Shown here piece by piece: positions 1 to 7,411 of a DNA stretch of 25,950 nucleotides. The DNA lies in contig CAYOQK010000026.1 in the NCBI GenBank assembly GCA_964406105.1, positions 1-25,950 of the forward strand, written 5' to 3'. Within the stretch, counting starts at the first letter, position 1. The number at the start of each line of letters is the position of its first letter. The DNA is from WGAB01 sp964406105 (GTDB lineage: Bacteria > Hydrothermota > Hydrothermia > WGAB01). The notes beneath the pieces were generated by a model, which saw nothing but the letters and a program-made list of their open reading frames with translations, was not told the DNA's origin and ran no database searches. The position numbers were made by a program, and so were the translations under genes.

Positions 1-165
1 AGGAAGCCCCGAACGATCCTTTACCTGTCCTGCAACCCCGCTACTCTGGCCCGCGACACCCAAACGCTCCTGGGCCTGGGCTACGATCTTCAACAGATCC
101 AACCCTTTGACATGTTTCCCCACACCTTTCACGTGGAAACCTTGGCAGTTTTCCACCGGTCGTAG
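1..165 (+). CDS. 23S rRNA (uracil-5-)-methyltransferase, C-terminal end (TrmA/RlmD family)
   Basis: Only the last 54 residues are present; the gene enters from the left edge and stops with TAG at 163-165. The family puts the methyl group of S-adenosylmethionine on C5 of a uridine in 23S rRNA or tRNA. Two hallmark sites are visible: YLSCNPATLARD, whose cysteine (residue 11 of the fragment) is the catalytic nucleophile, and DMFPHTFHVE, whose final Glu (residue 46) matches the general base that removes the C5 proton. In RlmD/RumA these read SCNPATLARD and DMFPHTxHxE, so the family call is firm. Which uridine is methylated (RlmD, RlmC or TrmA type) cannot be told from this tail. A weak GC hairpin follows at 225-252. 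Confidence 0.9.
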   Translation, partial: RKPRTILYLSCNPATLARDTQTLLGLGYDLQQIQPFDMFPHTFHVETLAVFHRS

Positions 166-224
166 CGCGTCTCCCGGATTCCTGGGGCAGCTTTTGGGAG
201 CGTCCCCCACCTGCCAAGGCACCA

Positions 225-252
225 GGGGCCCATACTCTTGCTTGAGGGCCCC
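225..252 (+). terminator. GC-rich hairpin downstream of the methyltransferase gene
   Basis: A perfect 7-bp stem, GGGGCCC (225-231) with GGGCCCC (246-252), encloses a 14-nt loop and could extend two more pairs past a bulged C. It lies 60 nt after the methyltransferase stop. No T-run follows, so termination here would not be of the classical intrinsic kind. The rest of 166-385 shows only the promoter at 317-344. Confidence 0.3.
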
Positions 253-316
253 CTGCTCCATCTCTCGGCCAGGTTCCAAAGGATTGGCCCCGTTCGGGAT
301 GTTCCCCTGGGATCCA

Positions 317-344
317 CTGGAGCCGGAGGCCACAGCGTTATAAT
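317..344 (+). promoter_or_regulatory. Likely promoter of the mutase-mdh genes
   Basis: A perfect sigma-70-like -10 hexamer TATAAT lies at 339-344. The best -35 candidate, CTGGAG at 317-322, is poor and gives a 16-bp spacer. The predicted leader is about 35 nt and holds GGAGGTG, a good ribosome binding site, just before the ATG at 386. The leader also has a small GC-rich near-palindrome around 353-365, too weak to call an operator. Confidence 0.5.
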
Positions 345-385
345 TAGCCCAAAAGGGCGCCTTTGGCCCGGAACGGAGGTGTAGA

Positions 386-2059
386 ATGGACCTCACAAGG
401 ATCCGCCAGAAATTTGAGCAATGGCTCCACAAGCGCAAGGCCTTTAAGGACCAAAAACCGAAATACCAAACCATCTCCGGCCTGGAAATCAAGGACCTCT
501 ACACCCCCCTGGACACTCAAGACCTGGACTACCTGCGCGACCTCGGTTTCCCCGGCGAGTACCCGTACACCCGAGGGGTGTACCCCAACATGTACCGAGG
601 GAAGATCTGGACCATCCGCCAGTTTGCTGGCTTCGGCCGAGCCCGTGATACCAACCGCCGCTTCAAGTTCCTGTTGGAAAAGGGGCAAACCGGGCTCTCC
701 ACGGCCTTTGACATGCCCACTCTGATGGGCTACGACTCCGACCATCCCCTGGCGGAGGGCGAGGTGGGCCGAGAAGGGGTGGCCGTGGACACCTTGGCCG
801 ACTTTGAGATCCTATTTGACGGCATCCGGCTGGATCAGGTATCCACCTCCTTCACCATCAACGCCCCAGCGTTCATCATCTACGCCATGTATATCGCCAT
901 CGGCGAAAAGCAGGGCGTACCCTCCCACAAACTCCGGGGCACCATCCAAAACGACATTCTCAAGGAATACCACGCCCAGAACGAATGGATCTTTCCGCCA
1001 GAGCCCTCCATCAAACTGATCACTGACATCTTTGAGTTCTCAGCCCAACACACTCCAAAGTTCAACACGATCTCCATCTCGGGATACCACATCCGCGAGG
1101 CGGGCTCCACCGCTGTTCAGGAACTCGCCTTTACCTTGGCGGACGGGTTCGCCTACGTGGAGGCAGGGATCCGTGCAGGCCTGGACGTGGATACCTTCGC
1201 TCCCCGGCTTTCCTTCTTTTTCAACTCGCATCTGGACTTCTTTGAGGAGATCGCCAAGTTCCGTGCAGCCCGACGCATTTGGGCCCGGGAGATGCGAAAC
1301 CGCTACAAAGCCCAAAAGCCCGAATCCTGGCGTCTTCGGTTCCACACGCAAACTGCCGGATGTTCCCTGATGGCACAGCAACCAGAGGTCAACCACTTTC
1401 GCACCGCCTTTGAGGCCCTGGCCGCGGTGCTGGGGGGCACCCAGTCGCTGCACACCAACTCCTTTGACGAGGCCCTGCAACTTCCCTCCGAAAAGGCAGT
1501 AACCTTAGCCGTGCGCACACAGCAGGTGATCGCCCACGAGATCGGCGTGATCAACACCATAGACCCCCTGGCCGGTTCCTACTTTGTGGAGGCCCTCACC
1601 AACCAAGTGGAGCGGGAGGCATACGCGTACTTTGATCAAATTCTGGAAATGGGCAACGGCTCCTTCCTGGACGGGGTTATTGCAGGGGTAGAACGCGGGT
1701 TCTTCAAAAAGGAGATCGCCGACGCTGCGTACGAGTTCCAAAAACGGGTGGAAAGTGGCGAGTACATCCTGGTGGGGGTCAACAAGTACGTGGATCCCGA
1801 GGAGAAGATTGAAGTGCCCCCGTTCAAACTGGACCCCACCTTGGAAGAAGACCAAAAGCGGTTCCTGCACGAGGTGAAGGCCCGGCGCGACAACGATGCG
1901 GTTCGCCGTGCCCTGGAGGACCTCCGGCGGGCTGCAGAACGCGGCGATAACTTGATCCCCTACGTGTTGGAAGCGGTACGACGGTACGCCACCGAGGGTG
2001 AGATCGTGGACACCCTCAAGGTGGTGTTTGGAACGTACAAGGAAACCCTGGTGGTTTAG
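386..2059 (+). CDS. B12-dependent acyl-CoA mutase large (substrate-binding) subunit, isobutyryl-CoA mutase-like
   Basis: This 557-residue protein is the TIM-barrel, CoA-binding subunit of the methylmalonyl-CoA mutase family. It lacks the C-terminal B12-binding domain, so it should pair with a small cobalamin subunit, which is not in this window. Family landmarks include WTIRQFAGFG (75-84), GLSTAFDMPTLMGYDSD (103-119), GTIQNDILKEY (185-195) and ISGYH (231-235; H235 matches catalytic His244 of Propionibacterium mutase). In methylmalonyl-CoA mutase, Tyr89 and Arg207 hold the substrate carboxylate. Here the matching residues are Phe80 and Gln198, the pair reported for Streptomyces IcmA. Ala107 replaces the Asp diagnostic of 2-hydroxyisobutyryl-CoA mutase. 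I infer isobutyryl-CoA/n-butyryl-CoA interconversion, though automatic annotation would probably say methylmalonyl-CoA mutase. The start is ATG after GGAGGTG. The mdh gene follows after 31 nt. Confidence 0.9.
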   Translation: MDLTRIRQKFEQWLHKRKAFKDQKPKYQTISGLEIKDLYTPLDTQDLDYLRDLGFPGEYPYTRGVYPNMYRGKIWTIRQFAGFGRARDTNRRFKFLLEKGQTGLSTAFDMPTLMGYDSDHPLAEGEVGREGVAVDTLADFEILFDGIRLDQVSTSFTINAPAFIIYAMYIAIGEKQGVPSHKLRGTIQNDILKEYHAQNEWIFPPEPSIKLITDIFEFSAQHTPKFNTISISGYHIREAGSTAVQELAFTLADGFAYVEAGIRAGLDVDTFAPRLSFFFNSHLDFFEEIAKFRAARRIWAREMRNRYKAQKPESWRLRFHTQTAGCSLMAQQPEVNHFRTAFEALAAVLGGTQSLHTNSFDEALQLPSEKAVTLAVRTQQVIAHEIGVINTIDPLAGSYFVEALTNQVEREAYAYFDQILEMGNGSFLDGVIAGVERGFFKKEIADAAYEFQKRVESGEYILVGVNKYVDPEEKIEVPPFKLDPTLEEDQKRFLHEVKARRDNDAVRRALEDLRRAAERGDNLIPYVLEAVRRYATEGEIVDTLKVVFGTYKETLVV

Positions 2060-2090
2060 CACACCGCAATACTCGGTAAGGAGGCTTGCA

Positions 2091-3035
2091 ATGCGACCCA
2101 AAATCAGCGTCATCGGTGCAGGCCACGTGGGAGCCGAAGTGGCTCTCCACACGGCCATGAGGGATGTGGGGGATGTGGTGCTGGTGGATATCGTGGAGGG
2201 CCTGCCCCAGGGCAAAGCCCTGGACATGTTTGAAGCCGCACCCCTCCTGGGATACTCCGTGCGGGTCACCGGCACCAACTCCTACGACGACATCCGCGAT
2301 TCAGATGTGGTGGTGGTCACCGCCGGTGTGGCCCGGAAACCTGGCATGAGCCGTGAAGACCTGCTGCTCACCAACTTCCGGATCATCCGCAGCATCTCGG
2401 AACAAATCAAGGAAAAAGCCCCCAATGCCATCGTAATCCTGGTCACCAATCCCTTGGACGCTATGGTGTACACCGCATACCGGGTGCTGGGGTTCCCTCG
2501 GGAGCGGATCATGGGCATGGCGGGCGCCCTGGACTCCACCCGGTTCCGGGCCTTTATCGCCATGGAACTGGACGTGTCCCCCAAGGACGTCACCGCCATG
2601 GTCCTGGGTACCCACGGCGACCTCATGGTACCCCTACCCCGGTTTGCCTCGGTGGGAGGCATCCCCATTACCGAACTCATCCCGGAAAAGCGCATTGAGG
2701 AGATCGTAGAGCGCACCCGTAAGGGCGGGGGCGAGATCGTGGCGTTGTTGAAAACCGGATCCGCATACTACGCTCCCGGCACCGCCGCCGCTGACATGGT
2801 GGAAGCCATCGTTCGGGATCTTCACCGGGTGATGCCTGCCAGCGTATGGCTCCAGGGTGAGTACGGCATCCAGGACGTGTTTGTGGGGGTCCCCGTGGTG
2901 CTGGGTAGCGAGGGCGTCCACAAGATCCTGGATCTGCCGCTCCAGGAACACGAACTCGCCGATCTTCGCCGCTCCGCTGAACACGTCCGCGAACTGCAAA
3001 AGGAAGTGGATGAACTCTTTGAAAAGGAAGGGTGA
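2091..3035 (+). CDS. mdh: NAD-dependent malate dehydrogenase (LDH-like MDH)
   Basis: This 314-residue enzyme interconverts malate and oxaloacetate in the cytoplasm. The Rossmann motif is IGAGHVG (8-14), and the acidic residue ending the second strand (D33 in VLVDI) favours NAD over NADP. The substrate loop reads ARKPGMSR (81-88): an Arg (R82) where lactate dehydrogenases carry Gln marks it as malate dehydrogenase. The catalytic pair is visible as LDSTRFR (D148, R151) and GTHGD (H175). The start is ATG 2091, 7 nt after a strong AAGGAGG at 2078-2084; the frame is open upstream to 1998, but that part overlaps the mutase and looks unlike the family. It is probably co-transcribed with the mutase. 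A 12-bp hairpin at 3061-3094 separates it from the next gene. Confidence 0.95.
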   Translation: MRPKISVIGAGHVGAEVALHTAMRDVGDVVLVDIVEGLPQGKALDMFEAAPLLGYSVRVTGTNSYDDIRDSDVVVVTAGVARKPGMSREDLLLTNFRIIRSISEQIKEKAPNAIVILVTNPLDAMVYTAYRVLGFPRERIMGMAGALDSTRFRAFIAMELDVSPKDVTAMVLGTHGDLMVPLPRFASVGGIPITELIPEKRIEEIVERTRKGGGEIVALLKTGSAYYAPGTAAADMVEAIVRDLHRVMPASVWLQGEYGIQDVFVGVPVVLGSEGVHKILDLPLQEHELADLRRSAEHVRELQKEVDELFEKEG

Positions 3036-3060
3036 ACTTCACCCTCTACCCCTGTCCACC

Positions 3061-3094
3061 TTCGGGGACGGCTCCATCCAGGGCCGTCCCCGAA
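3061..3094 (+). terminator. Perfect 12-bp hairpin between mdh and the carbamoyltransferase gene
   Basis: TTCGGGGACGGC (3061-3072) pairs perfectly with GCCGTCCCCGAA (3083-3094) around a 10-nt loop. Only TTT (3098-3100) follows, so the U-tract is short. It could terminate or attenuate transcription after mdh, or protect the mdh 3' end. It sits 25 nt after the mdh stop and 22 nt before the next ATG. No clear promoter is visible between it and 3117, so some read-through is likely. Confidence 0.6.
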
Positions 3095-3116
3095 CCGTTT
3101 CAAGAGGAGCATTGCC

Positions 3117-4127
3117 ATGGGCATCCAACTGCATGGCCGCCATCTGATCACCTTTGATACCTGGAGCCGCCAGGAGATTGATCTGGTGCTGGAGGTGTCC
3201 CACGACCTCAAGCGCCGGTTCGCCCTGGGTGAGATCACCGAACTGCTCAAGCACAAAACCCTGTTCATGATCTTTTATGAGCAATCCACCCGCACCCGCA
3301 ACTCCCTGGAGGCTGCGATGACCCAATTGGGGGGCCATGCCCACGACCTGACCCCCGATAAGATGCAACTGAGCCATGGCGAAAGCCCCAAGGACACCGC
3401 CCGGGTGCTCTCCCGCATGGGCGAAGGCATCGCCGTGCGCATCTGCTTTTACAACGTGGGCAATCGGTACCTGCAAGAGCTGGCCCAGTACGCCACCGTG
3501 CCCGTAATCTCCATGCAGGACGATGTGTATCACCCGCTGCAGGTGATCGCAGATGTCATGACCCTCCAGGAACACTTTGGCCGCAATCTCCGGGGCCTGA
3601 AGGTGGCCATCACCTGGGCGTATGCCACCACCCACGCCAAACCACTGTCCGTACCCCAATCGCAGATCCTGCTGTTCCCTCGGTACGGCATGGACGTGGT
3701 AGTGGCCCATCCCCCAGAGTTTCCCCTTCAAGGGAACATCGTGGAACGCGCCCGGCAGCACGCCGAAGAGATGGGCACCAAACTGGAATTCGTGGAATCC
3801 ATGGAAGACGCCGTGCGCGACGCCGACGTGGTGATCCCCAAGAACTGGGGCGGCTTCGCCTGGTTTGACGAGTGGCAGGATACCGAGGAACAGTACCGCG
3901 AGATGAAGGCCCACCTGGAAAAGTACCGCCACTGGACCCTCACCCCCGAGATCTTTTCCCTGGCCAAGAAACACGCCAAAATCATGCATGCTCTGCCAGC
4001 CGACCGCGGACACGAGGTCACCGACGACCTTCTGGATGGTCCTCATTCCATCATCTACGACGAGGCGGAAAACCGACTCCACACCGCCAAGGCCGTGTTG
4101 GCCCTCACCTTAGGAGGCCGGGGATAG
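3117..4127 (+). CDS. ygeW: Knotted carbamoyltransferase of the YgeW type
   Basis: This 336-residue protein belongs to the aspartate/ornithine carbamoyltransferase superfamily. The carbamoyl-phosphate motif is STRTR (57-61), followed by HPLQ (139-142) and HALPADR (291-297). TWAYATTHAKPLSVPQ (166-181) and DVVIPKNWGGF (237-247) resemble E. coli YgeW and the trefoil-knotted acetyl/succinyl-ornithine enzymes rather than ArgF. In published work on anaerobic purine breakdown, as I recall it, YgeW removes a carbamoyl group from 2,3-diureidopropionate and yields carbamoyl phosphate. Position at the head of a run that ends in a purine-type deaminase supports a similar catabolic role; the exact substrate is not provable here. 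The usual HCLP is HALP, so Cys is replaced by Ala. The start is ATG after GAGGAG. The stop overlaps the next start by one nucleotide. A biosynthetic ornithine-type role is the main alternative. Confidence 0.85.
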   Translation: MGIQLHGRHLITFDTWSRQEIDLVLEVSHDLKRRFALGEITELLKHKTLFMIFYEQSTRTRNSLEAAMTQLGGHAHDLTPDKMQLSHGESPKDTARVLSRMGEGIAVRICFYNVGNRYLQELAQYATVPVISMQDDVYHPLQVIADVMTLQEHFGRNLRGLKVAITWAYATTHAKPLSVPQSQILLFPRYGMDVVVAHPPEFPLQGNIVERARQHAEEMGTKLEFVESMEDAVRDADVVIPKNWGGFAWFDEWQDTEEQYREMKAHLEKYRHWTLTPEIFSLAKKHAKIMHALPADRGHEVTDDLLDGPHSIIYDEAENRLHTAKAVLALTLGGRG

Positions 4128-5326
4128 TGGGGTTCCGATACCGCTGCACCGAATGCGGACGCGAGTATCCCCTGAAGCCCGGGCTTTACCTTTGCCCGGT
4201 GTGCAGCCGACACCAAGAACCCCATAAGCCCCTGAGGGGCATCTTGGAGGTGGTTCCACCGGACCGCGCGCTACAGGCGTTTCGCCGGAGCCGGAACCCC
4301 CTCGCTCTACTGCCTGTACCGCCACGCTATTTTCCTCCGGTGCCCATGCCCTTCAGTCGCCTATGGGCCCCCACTCCCCTCCGCCAATACCTGGGCACGC
4401 CTCACCTGTTCCTCAAGGACGACACCGGAAACCCCACCGGCTCCCTCAAGGACCGAGCCTCGGTGCTGGTGGCTGCCTTCGCTCGCCAACACGGCCTGCA
4501 GGAAGTGGTGGTGGCCTCCACAGGCAACGCCGGCTCCTCCATGGCCGGGATCGGGGCCGCCTCAGGCCTGCGGGTAACCCTGTTCATCCCTGCGTCGGCT
4601 CCTCCAGCCAAACTGGTGCAGGCCCTGCAGTACGGGGCCCGCGTGATCCCCGTCCAAGGGTCCTACGACACGGCCTACGATCTTTCCCTGGCTTACAGCC
4701 AAAGGACCCATGCCCTCAGCCGAAACACCGCCTACAATCCCCTCACCATTGAGGGCAAGAAAACCGTGGCTCTGGAACTGGGCCTCCAAATGGCCCCACC
4801 CCCTGCCCATGTGTTCGTCCCCACGGGCGACGCTGTGATCCTGGCAGGGGTGTACCGGGGGTTCCAAGACCTGATCCGTGCCGGGATGCTTCAGGGGATG
4901 CCTCGGGTGTATGCTGTGCAGGCTCAAGGAAGCAATGCCCTGGCTCGTGCCCTAAGGCAGGGCGACTTCGGAACCCCACAAAAAGCCCGAACCCTTGCAG
5001 ACTCCATCGCCGTGGAGATCCCCCGCAACGGCTACTATGCCCTGCGGCTCCTGAACCTCTACCAGGGCACCGTGGTAGAGGTCACCGATCAAGAGATCCT
5101 GGAGGCCCAGCACCTGTTGGCCTCTAAGGCGGGCCTGTTCGCCGAGCCTGCTGCCGCTGCCGCCCTGGCCGGCTTTCTCCAGGTGCGTTCCCGAATCCCC
5201 ACCGGAGATCCCGTTGTTCTGCTCATCACCGGCAACGGCCTCAAGGACATTGACGCCGCCCGCCAGGGTGTCCCACCTCTCCCCCACCCTGTCCAAACCC
5301 TGGAGGAGGTCCTGAGTGAAGGTTGA
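4127..5326 (+). CDS. Threonine synthase-family PLP enzyme with N-terminal zinc ribbon
   Basis: This is a 399-residue fold-type-II PLP enzyme. Cys7, Cys10, Cys23 and Cys26 form a rubredoxin-like zinc ribbon, as in many thermophile threonine synthases. The PLP lysine is K108 in GSLKDR, STGNAG (131-136) is the substrate/phosphate loop, and TGNGLKD (368-374) is characteristic of threonine synthase. Canonical chemistry turns O-phosphohomoserine into threonine. The setting, directly after a YgeW-type carbamoyltransferase, is where E. coli has YgeX (2,3-diaminopropionate ammonia-lyase), a related PLP lyase, so a recruited beta/gamma-elimination role is possible. I set the start at GTG 4127, which has AGGAGG 9 nt upstream and overlaps the previous stop; the long in-frame extension back to 3872 lies inside the carbamoyltransferase gene and is not credible. 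It overlaps the next gene by 11 nt. Confidence 0.85.
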   Translation: MGFRYRCTECGREYPLKPGLYLCPVCSRHQEPHKPLRGILEVVPPDRALQAFRRSRNPLALLPVPPRYFPPVPMPFSRLWAPTPLRQYLGTPHLFLKDDTGNPTGSLKDRASVLVAAFARQHGLQEVVVASTGNAGSSMAGIGAASGLRVTLFIPASAPPAKLVQALQYGARVIPVQGSYDTAYDLSLAYSQRTHALSRNTAYNPLTIEGKKTVALELGLQMAPPPAHVFVPTGDAVILAGVYRGFQDLIRAGMLQGMPRVYAVQAQGSNALARALRQGDFGTPQKARTLADSIAVEIPRNGYYALRLLNLYQGTVVEVTDQEILEAQHLLASKAGLFAEPAAAAALAGFLQVRSRIPTGDPVVLLITGNGLKDIDAARQGVPPLPHPVQTLEEVLSEG

Positions 5327-5918
5327 GGCGGTAATCCTGGCCGCAGGTACCTCCAGCCGTATGCCCGAGTGGAAAATGGCGTTGCCCTTAGGACCAAAAC
5401 GGGTGATTGAATGGACGGTGTCGGCCTTCCTGGAAGTGGCACAACGCGTTCTCGTCGTGGGCGGATACCGGTTTGAGGAACTCCGGCAGCTCCTCGCCTC
5501 CTATCCGGTGGAACTGGTGTACAACCGGGCGTATCGGGAAGGCGGCATGTTCTCCTCGGTAAAAACCGGGCTCCAACACGTGGGTTCTAAGACCCACTGG
5601 GTGTTTCTGCACCCGGCCGATCATCCCCTGGTCCAAGTGAAAACCCTCCACCTTTTGCTCCAGAGCCGGGGAGTGTTGGTGGTGCCCACTTACCGGGGCC
5701 GGAAGGGGCACCCTCTGCTGATCCGAGGCGCCTTGGTTCCCGAGATTCTGGCCTGGCCCGATACCGAAACCCTGCGCACCTTCGTGCGCAGTCGGCCCAT
5801 GACCTTAGTGGAAACCGCCGATCCCGGGGTTGTGTTGGATCTGGACGAACCCCAGGACCTCGCCACCCTGGAGGCTCTGCTGAAACGAACCTCACCCGGA
5901 AAAGGCCGGGCTGTATAA
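5316..5918 (+). CDS. MocA/MobA-like nucleotidyltransferase (molybdenum cofactor cytidylyltransferase family)
   Basis: This 200-residue protein opens with the nucleotide-binding loop LAAGTSSRM (8-16) and a conserved Lys20. It continues with HPADHPLV (99-106), whose D102 should bind the metal, and GHP (131-133). MocA-type enzymes transfer CMP to molybdopterin for xanthine-dehydrogenase-family hydroxylases. The E. coli homologue YgfJ sits in the same locus as ygeW, xdhD and ssnA, so its presence here strengthens the purine reading. No molybdenum hydroxylase gene lies in the window. A sugar-nucleotide transferase remains possible, since the fold is shared. The start is GTG 5316, preceded by GGAGGAGGT and overlapping the end of the PLP gene by 11 nt, which suggests coupled translation. 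Confidence 0.75.
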   Translation: MKVEAVILAAGTSSRMPEWKMALPLGPKRVIEWTVSAFLEVAQRVLVVGGYRFEELRQLLASYPVELVYNRAYREGGMFSSVKTGLQHVGSKTHWVFLHPADHPLVQVKTLHLLLQSRGVLVVPTYRGRKGHPLLIRGALVPEILAWPDTETLRTFVRSRPMTLVETADPGVVLDLDEPQDLATLEALLKRTSPGKGRAV

Positions 5919-5947
5919 CTTTTGCGACAGGAACATGGAGGCTTTGC

Positions 5948-7411
5948 ATGATTGACCTCACGGTGAACGAAGATCAACTGGAACGCACCGCACAGCGGTG
6001 CCGGGAACGCAACATCATCATCCCCACCTTTGAGGAGATGAAACACCCCGAACGCATCCCGGACTTCATCAAGAAGGAACTGCAGAACATCGGTCTCTGG
6101 GATGTGCATCCCCGAAACCTCTTCCGCATCACCTGGAAAAACGAGCCTGTGCCCTTCGGCGGGGGATTCAACGGCGTGAACTATATGGAGATCCCTCGCG
6201 AACTCACCGGCGTCCGTGCCCGGATCCTGGCCCTGGTGGGCAAGTGGTTCCCCACGGGCGCCCATAAGGTGGGTGCCACCTTTGGCTGCCTGGTGCCCCG
6301 TCTGATCACCGGCCAGTTTGACCCCACCCGCCACAAGGCGGTGTGGCCCTCCACCGGCAACTTTTGCCGCGGTGGCGCCTACGTGGCCGCTCTCCTGGCC
6401 TGCGAGTCCATTGCCATCCTGCCCGAGGGCATGAGTCGCGAGCGGTTTGAATGGCTCAGCCGCCTGGCCGGTGAGGTGATCGCTACGCCGGGCAGCGAGA
6501 GCAACGTCAAGGAGATCTTTGACAAGTGCTGGGAACTCCGGAAAACCCGCACCGATGTGGTGATCTTCAACCAGTTTGAGGAGTTTGGCAACCACCTGTG
6601 GCACTACGAGGTTACGGGCAGCGCCATGGAAGAGGTGCTGCAACAGGAAATGGGGCCCGAGGACGAGTTCGCCGGCGTGGTGCTGGCCTCCGGATCCGCG
6701 GGCACCCTCGGCTGCGGCGACTACCTCAAGGAACGATATCCCACCTCCAAGATCGCCGTGGGAGAAGCACTCCAATGCCCCACCCTGCTCCTCAACGGCT
6801 ATGGTGCCCACCGCATTGAAGGCATCGGCGACAAACACGTCCCCTGGATCCATAACGTCCGAAATACCGATGTGGTCATCGGCATTGATGATGAGATCAC
6901 CATCCGTTTGCTGCGGCTGTTCAACGAACCCGAGGGCCGCACGTTGCTCAAGGCCGAGGGGGTTCCTGCTGAGGTGGTGGACCAACTGGATCTCTTGGGC
7001 ATCTCCTCGGTGGGCAATCTGGTGGCGGCCATTAAATTCGCCAAGTACTTTGAACTCACAGAGCACGACGTGATCTTCACCGTGTTCACCGATTCCATGG
7101 AACTCTACGGTTCCCGAATCCAGGAGCTCCGCGAGGAACGTGGCCCCTACACCCGGAGCCAGGCTCATCGCGACTGGGATCTGCTTCAGGGCATCAGCAC
7201 CGATTGGGTACAGGAACTCGGCTACTACGACCGCAAACGCATCCACAACCTCAAGTACTTTACTTGGGTGGAGCAGCAGGGCAAGAGCGTGGAGGAACTC
7301 AATGCCCAGTGGTACGACTGGAAACGCTACTGGGGCGAAATCCATCGGCTGGCCCCTAAGATTGATGAACGGATCCGCGAGTTTAACCGACGGGTGGGGC
7401 TGTTGCCATGA
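5948..7411 (+). CDS. Fold-type-II PLP-dependent lyase-like enzyme (cysteine synthase / TrpB superfamily), substrate unknown
   Basis: This 487-residue protein carries the fold-type-II signature. GAHKVGATFG (104-113) holds the likely Schiff-base lysine K107, PSTGNF (134-139) is the substrate-carboxylate loop, and ASGSAGTLGCGDYL (247-260) is the glycine-rich PLP-phosphate loop. It is about 150 residues longer than a typical cysteine synthase, with an N-terminal extension of about 90 residues and a charged helical C-terminus rich in Trp and Arg. I do not recognise a characterised enzyme with this exact layout. Context suggests elimination or ammonia-lyase chemistry on a small amino acid such as a diaminopropionate or ureido derivative, but this is inference. 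The start is ATG 5948 with GGAGG 7 nt upstream. Its stop overlaps the next start as ATGA. Confidence 0.75.
   Translation: MIDLTVNEDQLERTAQRCRERNIIIPTFEEMKHPERIPDFIKKELQNIGLWDVHPRNLFRITWKNEPVPFGGGFNGVNYMEIPRELTGVRARILALVGKWFPTGAHKVGATFGCLVPRLITGQFDPTRHKAVWPSTGNFCRGGAYVAALLACESIAILPEGMSRERFEWLSRLAGEVIATPGSESNVKEIFDKCWELRKTRTDVVIFNQFEEFGNHLWHYEVTGSAMEEVLQQEMGPEDEFAGVVLASGSAGTLGCGDYLKERYPTSKIAVGEALQCPTLLLNGYGAHRIEGIGDKHVPWIHNVRNTDVVIGIDDEITIRLLRLFNEPEGRTLLKAEGVPAEVVDQLDLLGISSVGNLVAAIKFAKYFELTEHDVIFTVFTDSMELYGSRIQELREERGPYTRSQAHRDWDLLQGISTDWVQELGYYDRKRIHNLKYFTWVEQQGKSVEELNAQWYDWKRYWGEIHRLAPKIDERIREFNRRVGLLP

Noticed and set aside
353..365. Small near-palindrome in the mutase leader as an operator
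   Set aside because: The symmetry (AAAGGGCGCCTTT) is short and GC-rich, and there is no second copy or regulator gene to support it.
1998..2090. N-terminal extension of malate dehydrogenase to 1998
   Set aside because: The extra 31 residues overlap the mutase gene and do not resemble the family; AAGGAGG directly precedes ATG 2091.
3872..4126. Long N-terminal extension of the threonine-synthase-like protein
   Set aside because: It lies wholly inside the carbamoyltransferase gene in another frame. GTG 4127 has AGGAGG upstream and gives a protein starting at the zinc ribbon.
5690..7345. 551-codon open frame on the minus strand opposite the MocA-like and PLP genes
   Set aside because: The + strand genes have clear motifs and good starts; the antisense translation shows no domain and the frame arises from codon bias.
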